64,000 nt of DNA from Paragorgia papillata (GCA_035771165.1 JAWNZC010000102.1:1778501-1842500); one strand, 5' to 3'; positions 11,315 to 23,084 are shown, numbered from the stretch's first letter. Notes: generated by a model not told the origin, from the sequence alone. Numbers and translations: made by a program.

Positions 11315-11752
11315 TGAATAACAGAGCCGTGTATAGAGAAGACAATATATGCATTCTTAACACATTGAAGCCTGAAGCCGAGTCTTTAGTATTTTATTCT
11401 ATATATTTTATATTTTATTTTAGTCTGTAACAGCTTGCTGACAACTTGTAGCAAGGTTGATGACTTCAACGGATTTGTGACAATTTGTTGCAATAACGTT
11501 TTACCATGCACTCTGCACTTTGTTATATACAAGGAGTATAGCTTGAATAACAGAGCCGTGTAGAGAAGACAATATGCATAATGCATTCTTAACACTTTGA
11601 AGCCTGAAGACGAGTCTTTAGTATTTTATCTGGCTAACGCCAGACGATTTTATTCAGCGCATGCAGGGAGAGAGTCTAGCTCATCTCGTGAGTAATGGGA
11701 TAGCTGCTATATGCTCTGTACTTTGTTATATGCTGCTATATATGTTATGCAT
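11315..11752. other. Intergenic between SLC22 duplicates
   Basis: Contains a direct repeat: AACAGAGCCGTGTA at about 11321 and 11550, each followed by AGAGAAGACAATATGC-like and AACACATTGAAGCCTGAAG-like sequence. Also GCCAGACGATTTTATTCA at 11639, shared with 31827. No gene seen. Confidence 0.5.
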
Positions 11753-12030
11753 GTAATAGATACAGCATGAGCAGCCGAGCTGTATCTGATTTACAAAGCG
11801 AGCTGCAAGCGAGCCGTAGTAAATCAGATACAGCTCGGCTGCGAATGCTGTATCTTTCTTAAAATACAAATGCATCTAAGTAATCAAGTTCACCAACTAT
11901 TTTGGGGATACGGTCTGTTTTAGCCGAGAAAATCGAAGCTAAAGTTTATGTAAATCAGGACGATGCTGTATCCGATTTACAACCACTGCTACGGTATTGA
12001 TTTCTTTTGTGTTTTCGTCATTAATTATAA
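11753..12030. repeat. Dispersed repeat family C, copy 1
   Basis: Begins AATAGATACAGCAT, contains a short hairpin (CTGTATCTGATTTAC inverted near 11817) and ends GGTATTGATTTCTTTTGTG. Shared over ~260 bp with 29872-30132. Confidence 0.8.
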
Positions 12031-12229
12031 CCCAAGCAACTCTGGCTCATGACATAGCGGATCTGGTTTAGCAACCAGTATCCGCAAAAAGTATTGCACC
12101 GATTTTCATGAAAGTTTGCAGAAGGGTTGGCCATAGACCAACGACCGACCAATCCATTAAATTTTGGTTGAATTTAGTCAAAATTTGGATGAGAAATTAA
12201 TAAAAATCTGACCGCAAGATTCTCCGTGT

Positions 12230-12314
12230 AGAAAAAATGCTTGATTGCGCTCATTATCCTTATTTTATGCAAATATTTTTGCATAATTTGGTACGAGCGC
12301 AATCAAGCATTTTA
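12230..12314. repeat. Hairpin with 19-bp perfect arms
   Basis: AAAATGCTTGATTGCGCTC returns as GAGCGCAATCAAGCATTTT around an AT-rich loop, 20 bp before duplication unit 2. Confidence 0.8.
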
Positions 12315-12502
12315 TTCATACATGCATGTTCGCTCGTTTTCTTTTTAAACCTCTCTCAATAACTCGCTGGCAGAGGTATATGCAGTCTCTGACTCCCCTC
12401 TAGTTCATCTTATATTTATCTCCCTGTGTTTTGTTGTTTCATTCAGCATTTCAGCTTTTTTCATTTGTAGTCATTGGCGTTCTTGGTGATCAAATTTAAA
12501 GA

Positions 12503-15500
12503 ATGTCTGCTATTTCTGTGGACGACGCACTTGCCAGAGTTGGTGGGTTTGGTTGCTTTCAATGGCTGATATATTGTGGAGCAAGCATTGCTGAAATGGC
12601 AGTGACTTATCAAATCTTTTTACTAACATTTATTGCTGCTGAACCGAAATGGATTTGCAGAAATGAAAGCACAATATGCAACTTTACAAAACCAATTGGT
12701 CTTCATCATGACGACTACGAAGCTAGATGTGATATGCCTCGCTCTGAGTGGGACTTTTCTGATGAATTTACATCCATTGTCACGGAGGTACGATTGACTT
12801 CCGAGGGCCGCTAATTTCCCGAAAAGTCATGTTATTAGTTTGTAATATGATGATCGCCGAGGAAAACTTTGAGAATCTTACCGATAGGAAATTTACACGC
12901 TTGATCAGAGAAGTTGCATCTAATTTTCCCGTGAATGTGATGAGAGAAAATATATGCAAGCGGGAAAATTAGAAGAAGACAAAGGATTTCTTTATCTTCT
13001 AATTTTCCCTCGTAAACATGCACGGGAACGACACGTGACACCCAAAACTGTGGGCGTGGCAGCCCAAATAAGGTAAAAACGTGGATTTGCGATTTGCAAG
13101 TAAGGATGATTAGCCACCCAGTCCTTATTATTAATCCGAGGCGATCATGGTATTGCCTTTTTTATCCACTATCCGTGCCGATCCTTCGTTATCCAATCTT
13201 TTGCCTTCCATACTGATCCTCTGTTATCCACACAGACCCTTAGCCATCCATACTGATCCTTAGTTATCCCCACTGATTCTTTGTTATCAATATCGATCGT
13301 TTGTTATCCATACCGATCCTTTCTTATCCCTCCCGATCCTGTATTATATATACCGATTCGTTGTTATCCCAACTGATCCTTTGTTATCCCTACTGATCCT
13401 TTGTTATCTCTACCGATCCCTTATTCCCACTGATCCTTTGTTATCCCCATTGATGCTTTGTTATTCATACCAATCTTTTATTATCTATACCGATCCCTTT
13501 TTATCCCCACTGATCCTTTGTTATCCCTACATATCATTTGTTATCCCCACTGATCCTTTATTATCCCACTGATCCTTTGTTATCCCCACTGATCCTTTGT
13601 TATCCCTACCGATCCTTTGTTATCCCCACTGATCCTTTGTTATTTTTTTAAAAGTTTGATTTAGTTTGCGATGATTCCATTCTGGCTACTGTTGCAAGCA
13701 TGTTTATTTTTGCTGGATGGATTTTTGGCAGTGTTTTATTTGGTTTCTTATCTGATAGATTTGGTCGTAAAGTGGCTTTCTTAGCTTGCGTTATTAATAT
13801 AAGTATTGTTGCTTTAATTGGTGCGTTCGTGAATTCTCTTTGGCTTTTTATCATCATCAGATTTTTTGTTGGAATTGGAATTGGTAAGAAATAGGATTAA
13901 GTATTTTGCTTAACTTGATTGTCTTTAGTTTGTACTGTGCAAATCCATCAATGTCCGTGTCCGTGATCGTTTTCATGTTCATGTCCATGTCGTTTTCATG
14001 TTCGTTTCCATGCCGTTCTCATGTTCGTGTCCATGTTCGTGTCCATGTTTGTGTCCATGTCGTTTTCATGTTCGTGTCCATGTCGTTTTCATGCCCATGT
14101 CCATGTCGTTTTCATGTTCGTGTCCGTGTCGTTTTCATGTTCGTGTCCATGTCGTTTTCATGTTCGTGTCCGTGTCGTTTTCATGTTCGTGTCCATGTCG
14201 TTTTCATGTCCGTGTCCATGTCCGTGTCCATGTCGTTTTTATGTCCGTGTCCATGTTCGTGTCCATGTCGTTTTCATGTCCGTGTCCATGTTCGTGTCCA
14301 TGTCGTTTTCATGTCCGTGTCCATGTTCGTGTCCATGTCGTTTTCATGTTCGTGTCCATGTCCGTGTCCATGTCGTTTTCATGTCCGTGTCCATGTTCGT
14401 GTCCATGTCGTTTTCATGTCCGTGTCCATGTCCATCAATGTTCGTGTCCGTGTTCATGTCCGTGTCTGGTCTGTGTCTATATATCTGTGCTTGTGTCTTT
14501 GTCTGTATATATATCTATAGATGCCTGCGTGTCTGCATGTGTTTGATTTTAGTTAATCCCAAATTATTTTATGTTATTTGTATTCTTTTATCGTATACAG
14601 GTTGTTCAGCGTCGTTGTTCATCATTCTCAGTGAGTTCTCAGGAGTTAAGCACCGGGGCACTATGGGAGTAATATTCTGGTTTTCCTTTATTTTCGCGTT
14701 GTGTATCTTACCACTGTACGCCTACCTCATTCGTGATTGGCGTCATTTGACCATAATGACTAGTTGTCTGGGGTTTCCTGCCTTCATTGTTTGGTGGTAG
14801 GTTAATTAAGTAATATATCATACACGAGAAACCGTTTATTATCTGATTTGAAAACACCGAGTAGTGTGTTGAAAAACGAGGCGATAGCCGAGTTTTTTAA
14901 CTTACTTTGAGGTGTTTTTAAATCAGATAATAAACGGCTTTACAAACTTACTTTAAAAGGGCTTTGAAAACTTACTTTAAGAACTGCAGGAATAGAAGTG
15001 GCTTACAGTTTGATTGGGGTGTTCATTCACGGCGTTGTATAGTCAAGCAGTGTGTTGTAGACATGATATTCTGATTATCTTAGGATTTATCCAGAATCAA
15101 TTCGCTACTTCCTGATCAAAGGCGAACGGGAGAAAGCTAGACGAGAGTTGGAGAGAGTTGCGAAGTACAACAATAAAGAAATGATAGAAGAGAAACTAGA
15201 AGAACCAGAGAAAGAACAAAAATCATCCCTGAAAGATTTGTTTTCGACTCCAGAAATGAGAAAATACACTTTGCTGTCCTGGTTCATATGGTGAGATATT
15301 TATACTTTCATAAGACATTGCTCACGAGTCCAGTCGTGATTTCGGGGGAGGTAAGTACTGGTGCCCGAGATACGGCTGGAAACCCAGCATATGTATATCT
15401 CAATTGACAACGTATACTGTTTAGATTAAAGATTGCAAAAGCAGAGTTGGAAAAAGTATTCAACCTTCCTCCGGATGGGTTTTTAAGTTTAGATAACCTT

Positions 15501-18500
15501 CCTCAAAATATATAGCGAGCATTTTGTGTTTTGCAACGTTCATAAATACTGCGTGACTTTTACAGTACCTTGGTTTTCTAGGTTTTCCTAAGGTAAGCTT
15601 TGGCATACTACAATAGCTACTAACTACCCTCGACTGCTGCGAAGATACAGACATCACAGCAGACATCAGCGTACATGTCTCACACGTGCTGCATAATTGT
15701 TGGTTAGCCAATGTTTTGCTGCAAATCGCATTTCTTCTCGACACCTTGCTTGATCAATTGTAACTTCTCAGATTACCGAATGCGTTGTTTCACGTGTCTT
15801 CACTTTAAACCTTCCTCACTAAAGTAAACCTTCCTCCGGGTGGTACCCGCATCCCCGCAGCTTTTTTCCAACTGTGTGCAAAAGATTTTCTTCGTTATTC
15901 TTCATCAGAGTAAAATGTGGCCATGCACATGCAATATTGTTCTCAAATTGATTTTGAATTCATGCTATTATAGGGCAGTGGAATCAGTTGTCTATTACGG
16001 AGTGTCTTTTTCTTCGGTGCTGCTCGGTGGAAACATGTATTTTGGTTTCTTTATCATCAATTCCATGGAAATACCAGCTACTATACTGGCCATATGGATG
16101 GTCGATAGGTATTATGAAAGTATAAATATGGGACTATGAACTACCATAGGCGGCGGAACCGGGGGGGCTGAGCCCTCTGCCTTTGCGCCACTTCATGAAG
16201 TACTCCACGTATTAGCATTTGATGACTGCTGACCAGAAGTATTATGAATGAGCCATATCGAAATGCCAAGAATAAAGAAAGGCCGAAAAAAATGAAGAAT
16301 ATAATGAAAAAATTGTTGTGGGCGGTAAAGGTTTTATAACGTTTAGGATTCTGTAAAATCTTCCCCCAAAACGCAGGAAATGCCATTTCAGAGACTCTAG
16401 ATTTCAAAATTTTCCGGGGGGCATTCCCCTAGAGCTTTCTCGCGCCTTAGGCGCTTGAAGTTCAGCCCCCCCTACCAAACCTATCTTCCGCCGCCTATGT
16501 GAACTACTAAGGTTCTGGTGAGACATGGGTGACACAAGCTGTTAGCGCGCTGCCTCTCACCACTGAAGTTAAGCCAGGTCGAATGGAGTTAGTCCTTGGA
16601 TGGGTGATTCTCTATTAATATTGATTCTCCTGTGCTTCGGGGGGTTTTCACGGGGTTCTCCTGTTTTCCTCCCTCCGCAAAATCAACACTCTGGGATAGG
16701 AGCCTTGGGTGTAGTACACACGTAAAAATCTCACAGCTTGTCAACAGGATGTGTTTGCAACAGGCTTGTAGCAAGGCTGGGAACAAGTTGTAACAATGCT
16801 GTTCATTCAAGAAGCTGCTACAACCTTGTTAGCATCAATCTGTTAACAACTTGTTGAGTGCAGAGCGGTAACAGGTTGTTGGAACAACTTGTCATCAGTC
16901 TGTTGGCGTCATCAGCCTTGTTACAAGTTGTCAACAACCTGTTACAGACATGTTAACTTAATCTGGGACAGCCAGTGCGAACACATGACGGTGACAGCCT
17001 GTTCAACAGCCTTGTAACAACTTGCTTGCGGGTATGTAACAGCTTGCGCGTTTGTAGCCAACGAACGAGGAGCCTTCTCACAGACATGGAGACTCTACAT
17101 CAGAGTAAAGTCATGAAGAGTAACGTTTTAACGTTCAAAACACTTTTAAGCCAGAGTAGCGTTAGACTATGAAATCAAAGTAGTGTGCTGCGTATAGCCA
17201 GTGTTGAAACACAAATCGAAATATAGTCAGGTTTGATATACTGCCGAAACAGGGGACGTAGGAGACTAACGTTTCTGATTCTTCACCTTGGATGCGTTGG
17301 AAATCCATGTGTATATTTGTTTCTTTCATAGAGTGGGGAGGAAATGGACAACGCTGATTGGAATGGTCGTGGCTTGTGTAGCTTCGATTGCTGGCGTAGT
17401 ATTTCGGATGTATTACACTGAGGAAGGAGTCGGTGATGGTAAAACTATTGTGTATATTTAATAAGGAGGTGTAACTAGGATTCAACATTGTAAGCATTCG
17501 GACTATACGTCCATCCTGAGGGTCAAAATGACTATATGAACCACCTACCTATTTAAAAACTATGTATAAAACAAAAGAACAAGCTTATTAACATGTTAAC
17601 AAAGGCTATCTAATTAAAATATGGTAATCATTAAAATCCCATCGGCTTAGTATTTTCTAACTCAAGGTAAATAAACGTCCGGTAAGGGTTCTACCATAAT
17701 CTCGATTAGCAATTACACACTTTGTTTTGGCAATCATCCCAGCTTCGTTCCATATTGTGTATACCATTCTTACATTGGACCATTGTTTTTCTCTTATATT
17801 GCATATTATTATATTTTAGGATTTTGGGTAATGATGGTAATCATGTCAATGGCATCCAAGTTCTTCATCAATCTTTCTTTTACTGCTGTTTGGGTTTGGT
17901 CGAACGAATTGTTTCCAACTGTCATTAGGTCTACCTTTCACTACTTTTTATTATTTTGGAGTGGAGTAAAGTAGAGTGGTGTGGTGTGGAGTAGAGTGTG
18001 GTGGAGTTAAGTGCAGGGGAGTGGAGTGGTGTGGAGTGAAGTAGAGTAGAGTGTGGTGGAGTTAAGTGCAGGGGAGTGGAGTGAGATGTAGAGTGGTGTG
18101 GAGTGAAGTAGAGTAGAGTGTGGTGGAGTTAAGTGCAGGGGAGTGGAGTGAGATGTGGAGTGGTGTGGAGTGAAGTAGAGTAGAGTGTGGTGGAGTTAAG
18201 TGCAGGGGAGTGAGGTGTGGAGTGGTGTGGAGTGGAGTAGAATAGAGTGTGGTGGAGTTAAGTGCAGGGGAGTGGAGTGAGGTGTGGAGTGGTGTGGAGT
18301 GGAGTGGAGTGGTGTGGACTGCAGTGCAGTGGGCCGGGGTGGACTGAAGTAGAGTAGAATGGAGTAGTGTGGAGTGCTGTGGGAGTGGAGGGGTGGAGTG
18401 GAGTAGAGTAGAGTGGAGTTGAGTAGAGTGTGTTAAAATTAAATTAAACCTTGTTTTAGGAACACTGGCATGGGAACAACGAATGGCGTAGCAAGAATTG

Positions 18501-18852
18501 GTTCTTTCTTATCTGGATACGTTATTTGGCTTGTAAGTAGCTGTTGTGCCAAATTTTATTTTAAAAAAGAATTCCTGGGGCATCACATTCACGTAGCCTA
18601 CGGCAGTCTTATTTTTGTTTTGTTTGTTTTTTATTCTTCTAGGCTCGCATTCATCCTCTTATTCCGTACGCTATATTTGGTACTTTTGCATTTTTGGCAA
18701 GTTTTGCGTGTCTACTGCTGCCTGAAACTACTGGTCAACCAACTCAGGAGGTCATAATGCAGAGTAAAGCTGCGACTTCAGATGAAGGAATTGAACTTGA
18801 TGAAAAGAATAACGAAAGACAAGCCTTTAGTGAGAAGCTATTGGAATCTTAA
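12503..18852 (+). CDS. SLC22-type organic ion transporter (intact)
   Basis: Joined exons 12503-12787, 13655-13883, 14601-14796, 15084-15290, 15974-16108, 17332-17438, 17820-17928, 18460-18532, 18643-18852 give 1551 nt in one frame (516 aa). A first TM helix follows a short N-terminus; the TM1-TM2 extracellular loop is Cys-rich with NxS/T sequons and shorter than usual. EFDLVCDDS is at 95-103, the MFS motif GFLSDRFGRK at 125-134, the cytosolic YPESIRYF at 239-246, VYYGVS near 313, DRVGRK at 350-355, RNTGMG at 423-428 and LPETTG at 473-478. These are hallmarks of SLC22 (OCT/OAT/OCTN) plasma-membrane carriers; residues that set substrate choice cannot be read here. The 5' flank is nearly identical to that of the upstream copy, so expression control was duplicated with it. 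Confidence is high for family and structure, low for substrate. Confidence 0.9.
13150..13645. repeat. ~20-bp minisatellite in SLC22 copy 2 intron 1
   Basis: Same CTGATCCTTTGTTATCC-type unit as in copy 1. It again runs almost up to the exon 2 acceptor (13654). Confidence 0.9.
13940..14480. repeat. Minisatellite in SLC22 copy 2 intron 2
   Basis: Tandem GTGTCCATGTCGTTTTCAT units. A related but distinct higher-order structure from copy 1 (7065-7480), so each array was reshaped after duplication. All frames stay open, producing spurious ORFs fused to exon 3. Confidence 0.9.
14826..14941. repeat. Intronic foldback in SLC22 copy 2 intron 3
   Basis: Counterpart of 7844-7957 with the same arms. Confidence 0.85.
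16142..16500 (-). repeat. Dispersed repeat family D, copy 1
   Basis: Inverted relative to 38738-39035. Shared blocks include TTTCAGAGACTCTAGATTTC and GTTTTATAACGTTTAGGATT. In SLC22 copy 2 intron 5. A short related piece is in copy 1 intron 5 (about 9235-9310). Confidence 0.8.
16521..16693 (+). repeat. 5S-derived SINE, degenerate copy
   Basis: Plus-strand member: GCTGTTAGCGCGCTGCCTCT, GTTAAGCC, TTAGTCCTTGGATGGGTGA and the TTCCTCCCTCCGCAAAATCA tail. The GGTCTCTC segment and part of the 5S box are altered. Confidence 0.75.
16710..16975. mobile_element. Word-array element (GTAACAAGTTGT words)
   Basis: Opens with GTACACACGTAAAAATCTCA, then many variants of CAACAAGCTTGTTAACA. The same terminus in the opposite sense closes the element at 33366 and appears near 20489-20513. 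Non-coding. Confidence 0.55.
17955..18430. repeat. GAGTG pentamer array with ~60-bp higher order, SLC22 copy 2 intron 7
   Basis: Several copies of a unit containing GTGGTGGAGTTAAGTGCAGG within the (GGAGT)n tract. Confidence 0.9.
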
Positions 18853-18985
18853 CTCAGACATTGACGACTCAAGTATAGAAAAATCTCAGTAATCCAGATA
18901 AGTTGTTGATGCTACAGATGTTATCTGATTGTACTGTGTATGAAATATATCCAATGTATAGCTTGAATTAGCCATTTCCCAAAAG

Positions 18986-19515
18986 AGCAGAGTACTGGGT
19001 TCGAGTTGAGACCGCAAAGCATGTTGGGGTCGTTTGGAAGGACAAGATACTGGCAGAGATTGAAGAGCGAGCATAAAATATAAAAGATGCCTCATCATTA
19101 TAATTATTGCGTTCCAGGCTGCACGAATAGTTTTAGAAATGCACCACAACTGCATTATTATAGGATTCCAAAGAACCAGGGAGCAGAGAAAAACATATGA
19201 ACATATTCTAAGGAACAAAACACTTAAGAAGTCAGACGCCACTCGAGTTTGGTCGGCTCACGTCGAAGGAGGAGAAAAATTGAGTCGTAATCATTTACCT
19301 ACGATATTTCCTTGGATAAATGAGACACCTAAAAGAGAACTCACACAACGTTCAGTTGAAGATGTGATAGCTTCCCCGAAGAAAAAGACAAGATACGACA
19401 CGACAACGACAAAGGACACCGACACTCCGATAGCTCATTTGCATTGCAGCCATTGTTGTCCTTCCAAACGACCACAACATGCTTTGCGGTCTCAACTCGA
19501 ACCCAGTACTCTGCT
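18986..19515 (+). mobile_element. P-element-like non-autonomous transposon
   Basis: About 70-bp terminal inverted repeats: AGCAGAGTACTGGGTTCGAG, ACCGCAAAGCATGTTG and TCGTTTGGAAGGACAA on the left return inverted on the right (TTGTCCTTCCAAACGA, CAACATGCTTTGCGGT, CTCGAACCCAGTACTCTGCT). Between them lies a broken THAP-domain reading frame. A THAP N-terminus between TIRs is the mark of P-element-type transposons. Most of the transposase is absent. I see no clear target duplication. Confidence 0.7.
19087..19440 (+). pseudogene. THAP-domain fragment of a P-like transposase
   Basis: Starts ATG CCT; the encoded MPHHYNYCVPGCTN fits the THAP N-terminus with its C-x(3)-C zinc ligands. Translation hits a stop at 19198, just after a five-A run at 19189-19193. 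The next frame continues with the C-terminal THAP part (VWSAHVEGG, then NHLPTIFPW) and a basic linker. Besides the frameshift, the expected zinc-ligand Cys two residues before SxH is Trp. The protein cannot be functional. It ends without the GTP-binding or RNase H-like parts of a full transposase. Confidence 0.65.
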
Positions 19516-19516
19516 T

Positions 19517-20060
19517 CGCACTGGTTGTTCCCAGTTTGTTAACAAGTCGGTAACAGGTTGTTGACAACTTTGTAACGACGTTGATAACTCCAATGAACTT
19601 GTGACAATTTGTTCTAACAACTTTTCACCCCTCTGCATCATAGTTAATCGAGATATGGTCTGGAAACTCGGCAAACTTCCAAGCGCCTATAATGAGCTGT
19701 GATTTTATGTTGAACCGTACCTTACACCGTGCACATCCTTTGTTTTAGGTTTATTAATATTTAAATAGCACGGTTGAGTGATTGAACTGAAACGTTGCTA
19801 TTGGACAATTCGTTCATTATGCTAAAATACAATGTGTTCAGTGACCGTGCACCGTGCACAAAAATGCATAATGACGAACAAAAAGATAGACCAAAGACTT
19901 TAGCTGAGTTTCCAGACCATATCTCGATTGACTATGTCTGCATTTAACAAGTTAATTGCTATATACAAGGTTGACAACAACAAGCTTGATAAAATCACAA
20001 CGTGTTAACAGGCTTGCTACGAACTTGTCGGTTGCGAACACATTCTGTTGACAAGACGCC
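19517..20060. mobile_element. Word-array sequence interrupted by a foldback
   Basis: Runs of CAACAAGCTTGT/GTTGACAACTTTGTAAC words resembling 16710-16975, split at 19639-19936 by a 298-bp foldback. Confidence 0.5.
19639..19936. mobile_element. 298-bp foldback with TCTGCAT target duplication
   Basis: TIRs CATAGTTAATCGAGATATGG / CCATATCTCGATTGACTATG, flanked by TCTGCAT at 19632-19638 and 19937-19943. A 7-8-bp duplication suits hAT- or P-type mobilisation. The right ~190 bp recurs at 32371-32561. Confidence 0.75.
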
Positions 20061-20812
20061 TGGTCAGGATACTGCAAACTCGCAGCTGCAATTACATCGC
20101 ATGCAGTACTAAAATCTATAAAGGTCTAAACATCATTGGTCACAGAAAATAGTCAAAACACAATCTAATTCTCCGATAGAAAACAATTCGCAATACACAA
20201 AACACTATTGCCTGTATTTAACGTATTTCCACACAGCGTTCATATGTCGAGTCCCTTCTAGTGTTAAATATCAACACAGCACGATCATGTTTAATCAGCG
20301 ATTGTATCAAGATACCTGCCAGCGAAATTACTGAACAATAACTATGTCTGAACACACTGAACACGTAAATGCTAATCTTCAGTGTTCTTTCTTGGAGCAC
20401 GCATCATCAGCCGCGCAAGGCCTGATGGGATGATGTAATGATTGCGCAGCCGAAACCTAGACTCGGCCTACCACAGGTGGCCCGAGTAACAAGCTGTGAG
20501 ATTTTTAGTGTATATAGTGAACTGTATAACCTTGTGTCACAGCCTAACTCGCTGAGGTCTGTGAACACTCGAGCAATTGCTTGTTCCTACATAAATTAAA
20601 TCCCAAGTTTTGGGGGAAATAATTTATGTCACCTTAAAAAATAATGACGTAGTTTTGTGGTCACTATACCCACTTTTACATGTTTAAAGCGACAAATACA
20701 AGGTAAATCGAGAGACAGAGTCAGTAGTTCGTTTGTAATATGAGTAATGATTTATTTAACGAGCCAGAGGCTCATGTTAAAAGTGCACGACATGCATAAG
20801 CTAAGATCTAAG
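20061..20812. other. Intergenic, no supported gene
   Basis: AT-rich sequence with ACTCGGCCTACCACAGGTGG at 20461 (a variant is at 56991) and a word-array terminus at 20489-20513. No coding signal. Confidence 0.5.
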
Positions 20813-21024
20813 TGTTGATTTTACGGAGGGAGGAAAACCGCAGAAGCCTGCGAAAAACCCTCGAAGCACAGGAGAGACCAACTAAACTCTACTCGCATGA
20901 AATTCAAGTTCGAGAACGGGGCTATTCCCAGACGGTCACCCATCCAAGTACTAACCCCGTCCAACTGGGCTTAACTACAGCGGTGAGAGGCAGCGCCCTA
21001 ACAGCACACGCCACCCGTGCTTCC
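20813..21024 (-). repeat. 5S-derived SINE, complete reference copy
   Basis: Uninterrupted member on the minus strand: head near 21024 (GGAAGCACGGGTGGCGTGTG), CGCTGCCTCTCACCGCTGTA, AGTTAAGCCCAGTTGG, TTAGTACTTGGATGGGTGAC, tail TCCTCCCTCCGTAAAATCAA. It serves as the empty site for the insertion at 121-595. Confidence 0.85.
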
Positions 21025-21503
21025 CAATGTGTGTATACCTGTGTTATATTTTGGCTGATCTGATCGCGTTGCATGATAATAATTAACATATTTAGTTCTA
21101 ATATCGTCCCTAGTCTTCTCCCAGCGGGAGCAAGTAATCGTTTAAGTGTTCACAGACCTTACTGTTACCGAGTTATATGGCTGTGACACAGGCTAAGTGA
21201 ACTGTTGAATTGAGTTTTCGGAGCGAAATACTGAAGGACTCTGCTCGAAACGTTAGTATTTCGTTCTCTCAGCAGTTCACCGTGTTTTTACTTTGTTATA
21301 TCTAAAGCACTCTGTTTTTTTAATGAATTTTAATGCTCCTATTTTCACTCATGACAATAGCCGCGGAACCATCTTGAATTCGGCTAACAAGCTCAATTAA
21401 CGCTTCTCAGAAATTCTCATTCAATTTTTTATATTGAATGTGTGTATTTCAGAAGTATTTCAGAATATGTTAAAGTGTTGACGAGGAAGCTATGCATGAA
21501 ATT
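21025..21503. other. Intergenic with one GAAACGTTAG core repeat
   Basis: Only recognisable item: ACTCTGCTCGAAACGTTAGT at about 21240, a core motif found beside microsatellites elsewhere in the window. Confidence 0.5.
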
Positions 21504-21639
21504 AGGCGACGTCCACACGTATACGTTTTCGTAGCGTTTTCATATTGTTCTCGGTCCTCAAGGGAATAGAAAACAATGGTCTACTTACCTGAAACAATAT
21601 GAAAACGCTACGAAAACGTATACGTGTGGACGTAGCCTT
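21504..21639. mobile_element. Foldback element (CCACACGTATACG ends)
   Basis: ACGTCCACACGTATACGTTT, TCGTAGCGTTTTCATATTGT and its near-perfect inversion, loop near 21572. Confidence 0.85.
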
Positions 21640-22108
21640 AGTGTTTAACAATAATTGTTTAGTGTTATTCTGTTATAATATGGAAATTCGTGAGACTCTG
21701 CTCCAATGTAAATAATTCAGTATTTTCCCGCTCTTTTTTCGAGCTGTAAGAACAGAAGTCACGCAGGCGCAAAACGTTTAACAGAACTGTTGGTTAACCC
21801 GAGGTTGTATACTTATATAGTTTCCACAAGGGGCATGGATGTTTTCGGCCAAGAAGACGACCTCTGAGAGATACGAGGTGTACGTTTTGTTTATATCATT
21901 TGAGATATATCTTTAAACACCTGCTTGATGTAATTATATCAAGATTTGCAAGTTTTCTATTAGCATATATGTTTCTAGGCGATGACAAATTTGTTCTGAG
22001 CAACACTGAATCGCTCTTAAGTTTTAACTAAACAAGACTCTTTCTCCTAGCTATAAATGATTAAACTAATCAACTAATAAAACTCAGTATATGTTGGTTG
22101 CGCGTGTA
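21640..22108. other. Intergenic, nothing recognised
   Basis: No repeats or coding signal identified. Confidence 0.45.
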
Positions 22109-22474
22109 AAGCTCCGCACAGACGACCAAGTTTTTCTTGACAAGTTCCTTGGTAGCTTCCCTTGCCCGCGTGTACGATGAACACGTTTTTTTCAAACAAT
22201 TTTCCTTGACAAGTTATAATTGCTCGTGTGTACGGTTGGACAAGTTTTCCTTAACAGCAATGATCATGTAATAAGCTTCGGAGATGATCTTGTCAAGTTT
22301 TCCTTGACGACTATACCCACGAACAAATTTCCTTGTTCAAAAGCTGGCATGACCAGCTTTTGAACAAGGCTCCTTGTCAAGGAAAAACTTGTCAATTTGT
22401 GTCGTGCACACAAACAAATAAAACTTGTCAAGGAAAAACTTGTCGAGGAAAACTTGGTCGTCTGTGCGGGGCTT
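22109..22474. mobile_element. Word-array foldback (TTGACAAGTTTTCC words), copy 1
   Basis: Ends GCTCCGCACAGACGACCAAG and CTTGGTCGTCTGTGCGGGGC. The interior repeats CTTGTCAAGGAAAAACTTGT; the central dyad is GCTGGCATGACCAGC. Near-identical copy at 27420-27770. Confidence 0.85.
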
Positions 22475-23075
22475 AAGATTCTCATGAACACAAGATTGCC
22501 ATCGATCGACCCTAAAAAGCTAGGCTAATGCGTTTATGCCTACCGGATGCACATGAGAAATCACTTTACGAAAGAAAACAGTTGGTAAAAAATTGCTCAT
22601 TGAGATTTTTCTCATTTTATTTTGGCTAAAGTTTGTTTAATTAATTTTATCGATTTTCGCTTCTTTATACTTTTAGAACTTTCATTATCTTATGAACGAT
22701 TTCTCGCCGCCAAAAGCTTTTCAATTTTCTATTCGTGTAATATAAGTGTCTGTCTCGTCATTTTGATACTGAAATTAAAAGAGGTTATTTACTATTTTGA
22801 GTCAAGCAGCGTTAATTAAACGGTTGTAACTATAAAGGAGATATTTCGTGAAGGTATATAGTAGGCGCCACTAGCTTTCTCACTGATAGCTCGTTTCTTT
22901 TCTTCTTTTCTTTCACCGGGGTGAAAATGTCAAAAATAATGAATTACAATGACACTTAACGTCTATTAGTATTCATATCAATGTTTAATTATGGCCCAAG
23001 ACATTCATTGGCTTGTCTTGAGATGGCCCTTGTAGAATAATTTAAACGTTAACAAGTTGTTCTGACAACCGTGAG
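22475..23075. other. Intergenic upstream of the SH2 gene
   Basis: No supported ORF. Immediately downstream, TATATATAA at 23076-23084 and a tandem pair of AACCGGTGACCTTATTC (about 23084-23136) could be promoter elements of the SH2 gene. Confidence 0.4.
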
Positions 23076-23084
23076 TATATATAA
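23076..23084 (+). promoter_or_regulatory. Possible TATA box of the SH2 gene
   Basis: TATATATAA about 245 bp before the ATG at 23327, followed by a tandem duplicated AACCGGTGACCTTATTC. Position only; AT-rich background makes chance occurrence likely. Confidence 0.25.

Larger units (their letters stand above)
12332..18970 (+). repeat. Tandem duplication unit 2 (SLC22 gene)
   Basis: Counterpart of 5624-11314. The right end of similarity is lost just before the P-like element at 18986. Confidence 0.9.

Noticed and set aside
13906..14800. 200-260-codon ORFs in three frames ending in SLC22 exon 3
   Set aside because: Intronic minisatellite open in all frames; the exon 3 acceptor at 14600 and conserved phases define the real boundary.
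19139..19564. 141-codon intact protein on the P-like element
   Set aside because: It starts inside the THAP domain after the frameshift and ends in the TIR; the first zinc ligands are in another frame.
20813..21024. Functional 5S rRNA gene
   Set aside because: Only the 3' promoter-like part matches; the head and tail are SINE-specific and repeated elsewhere.
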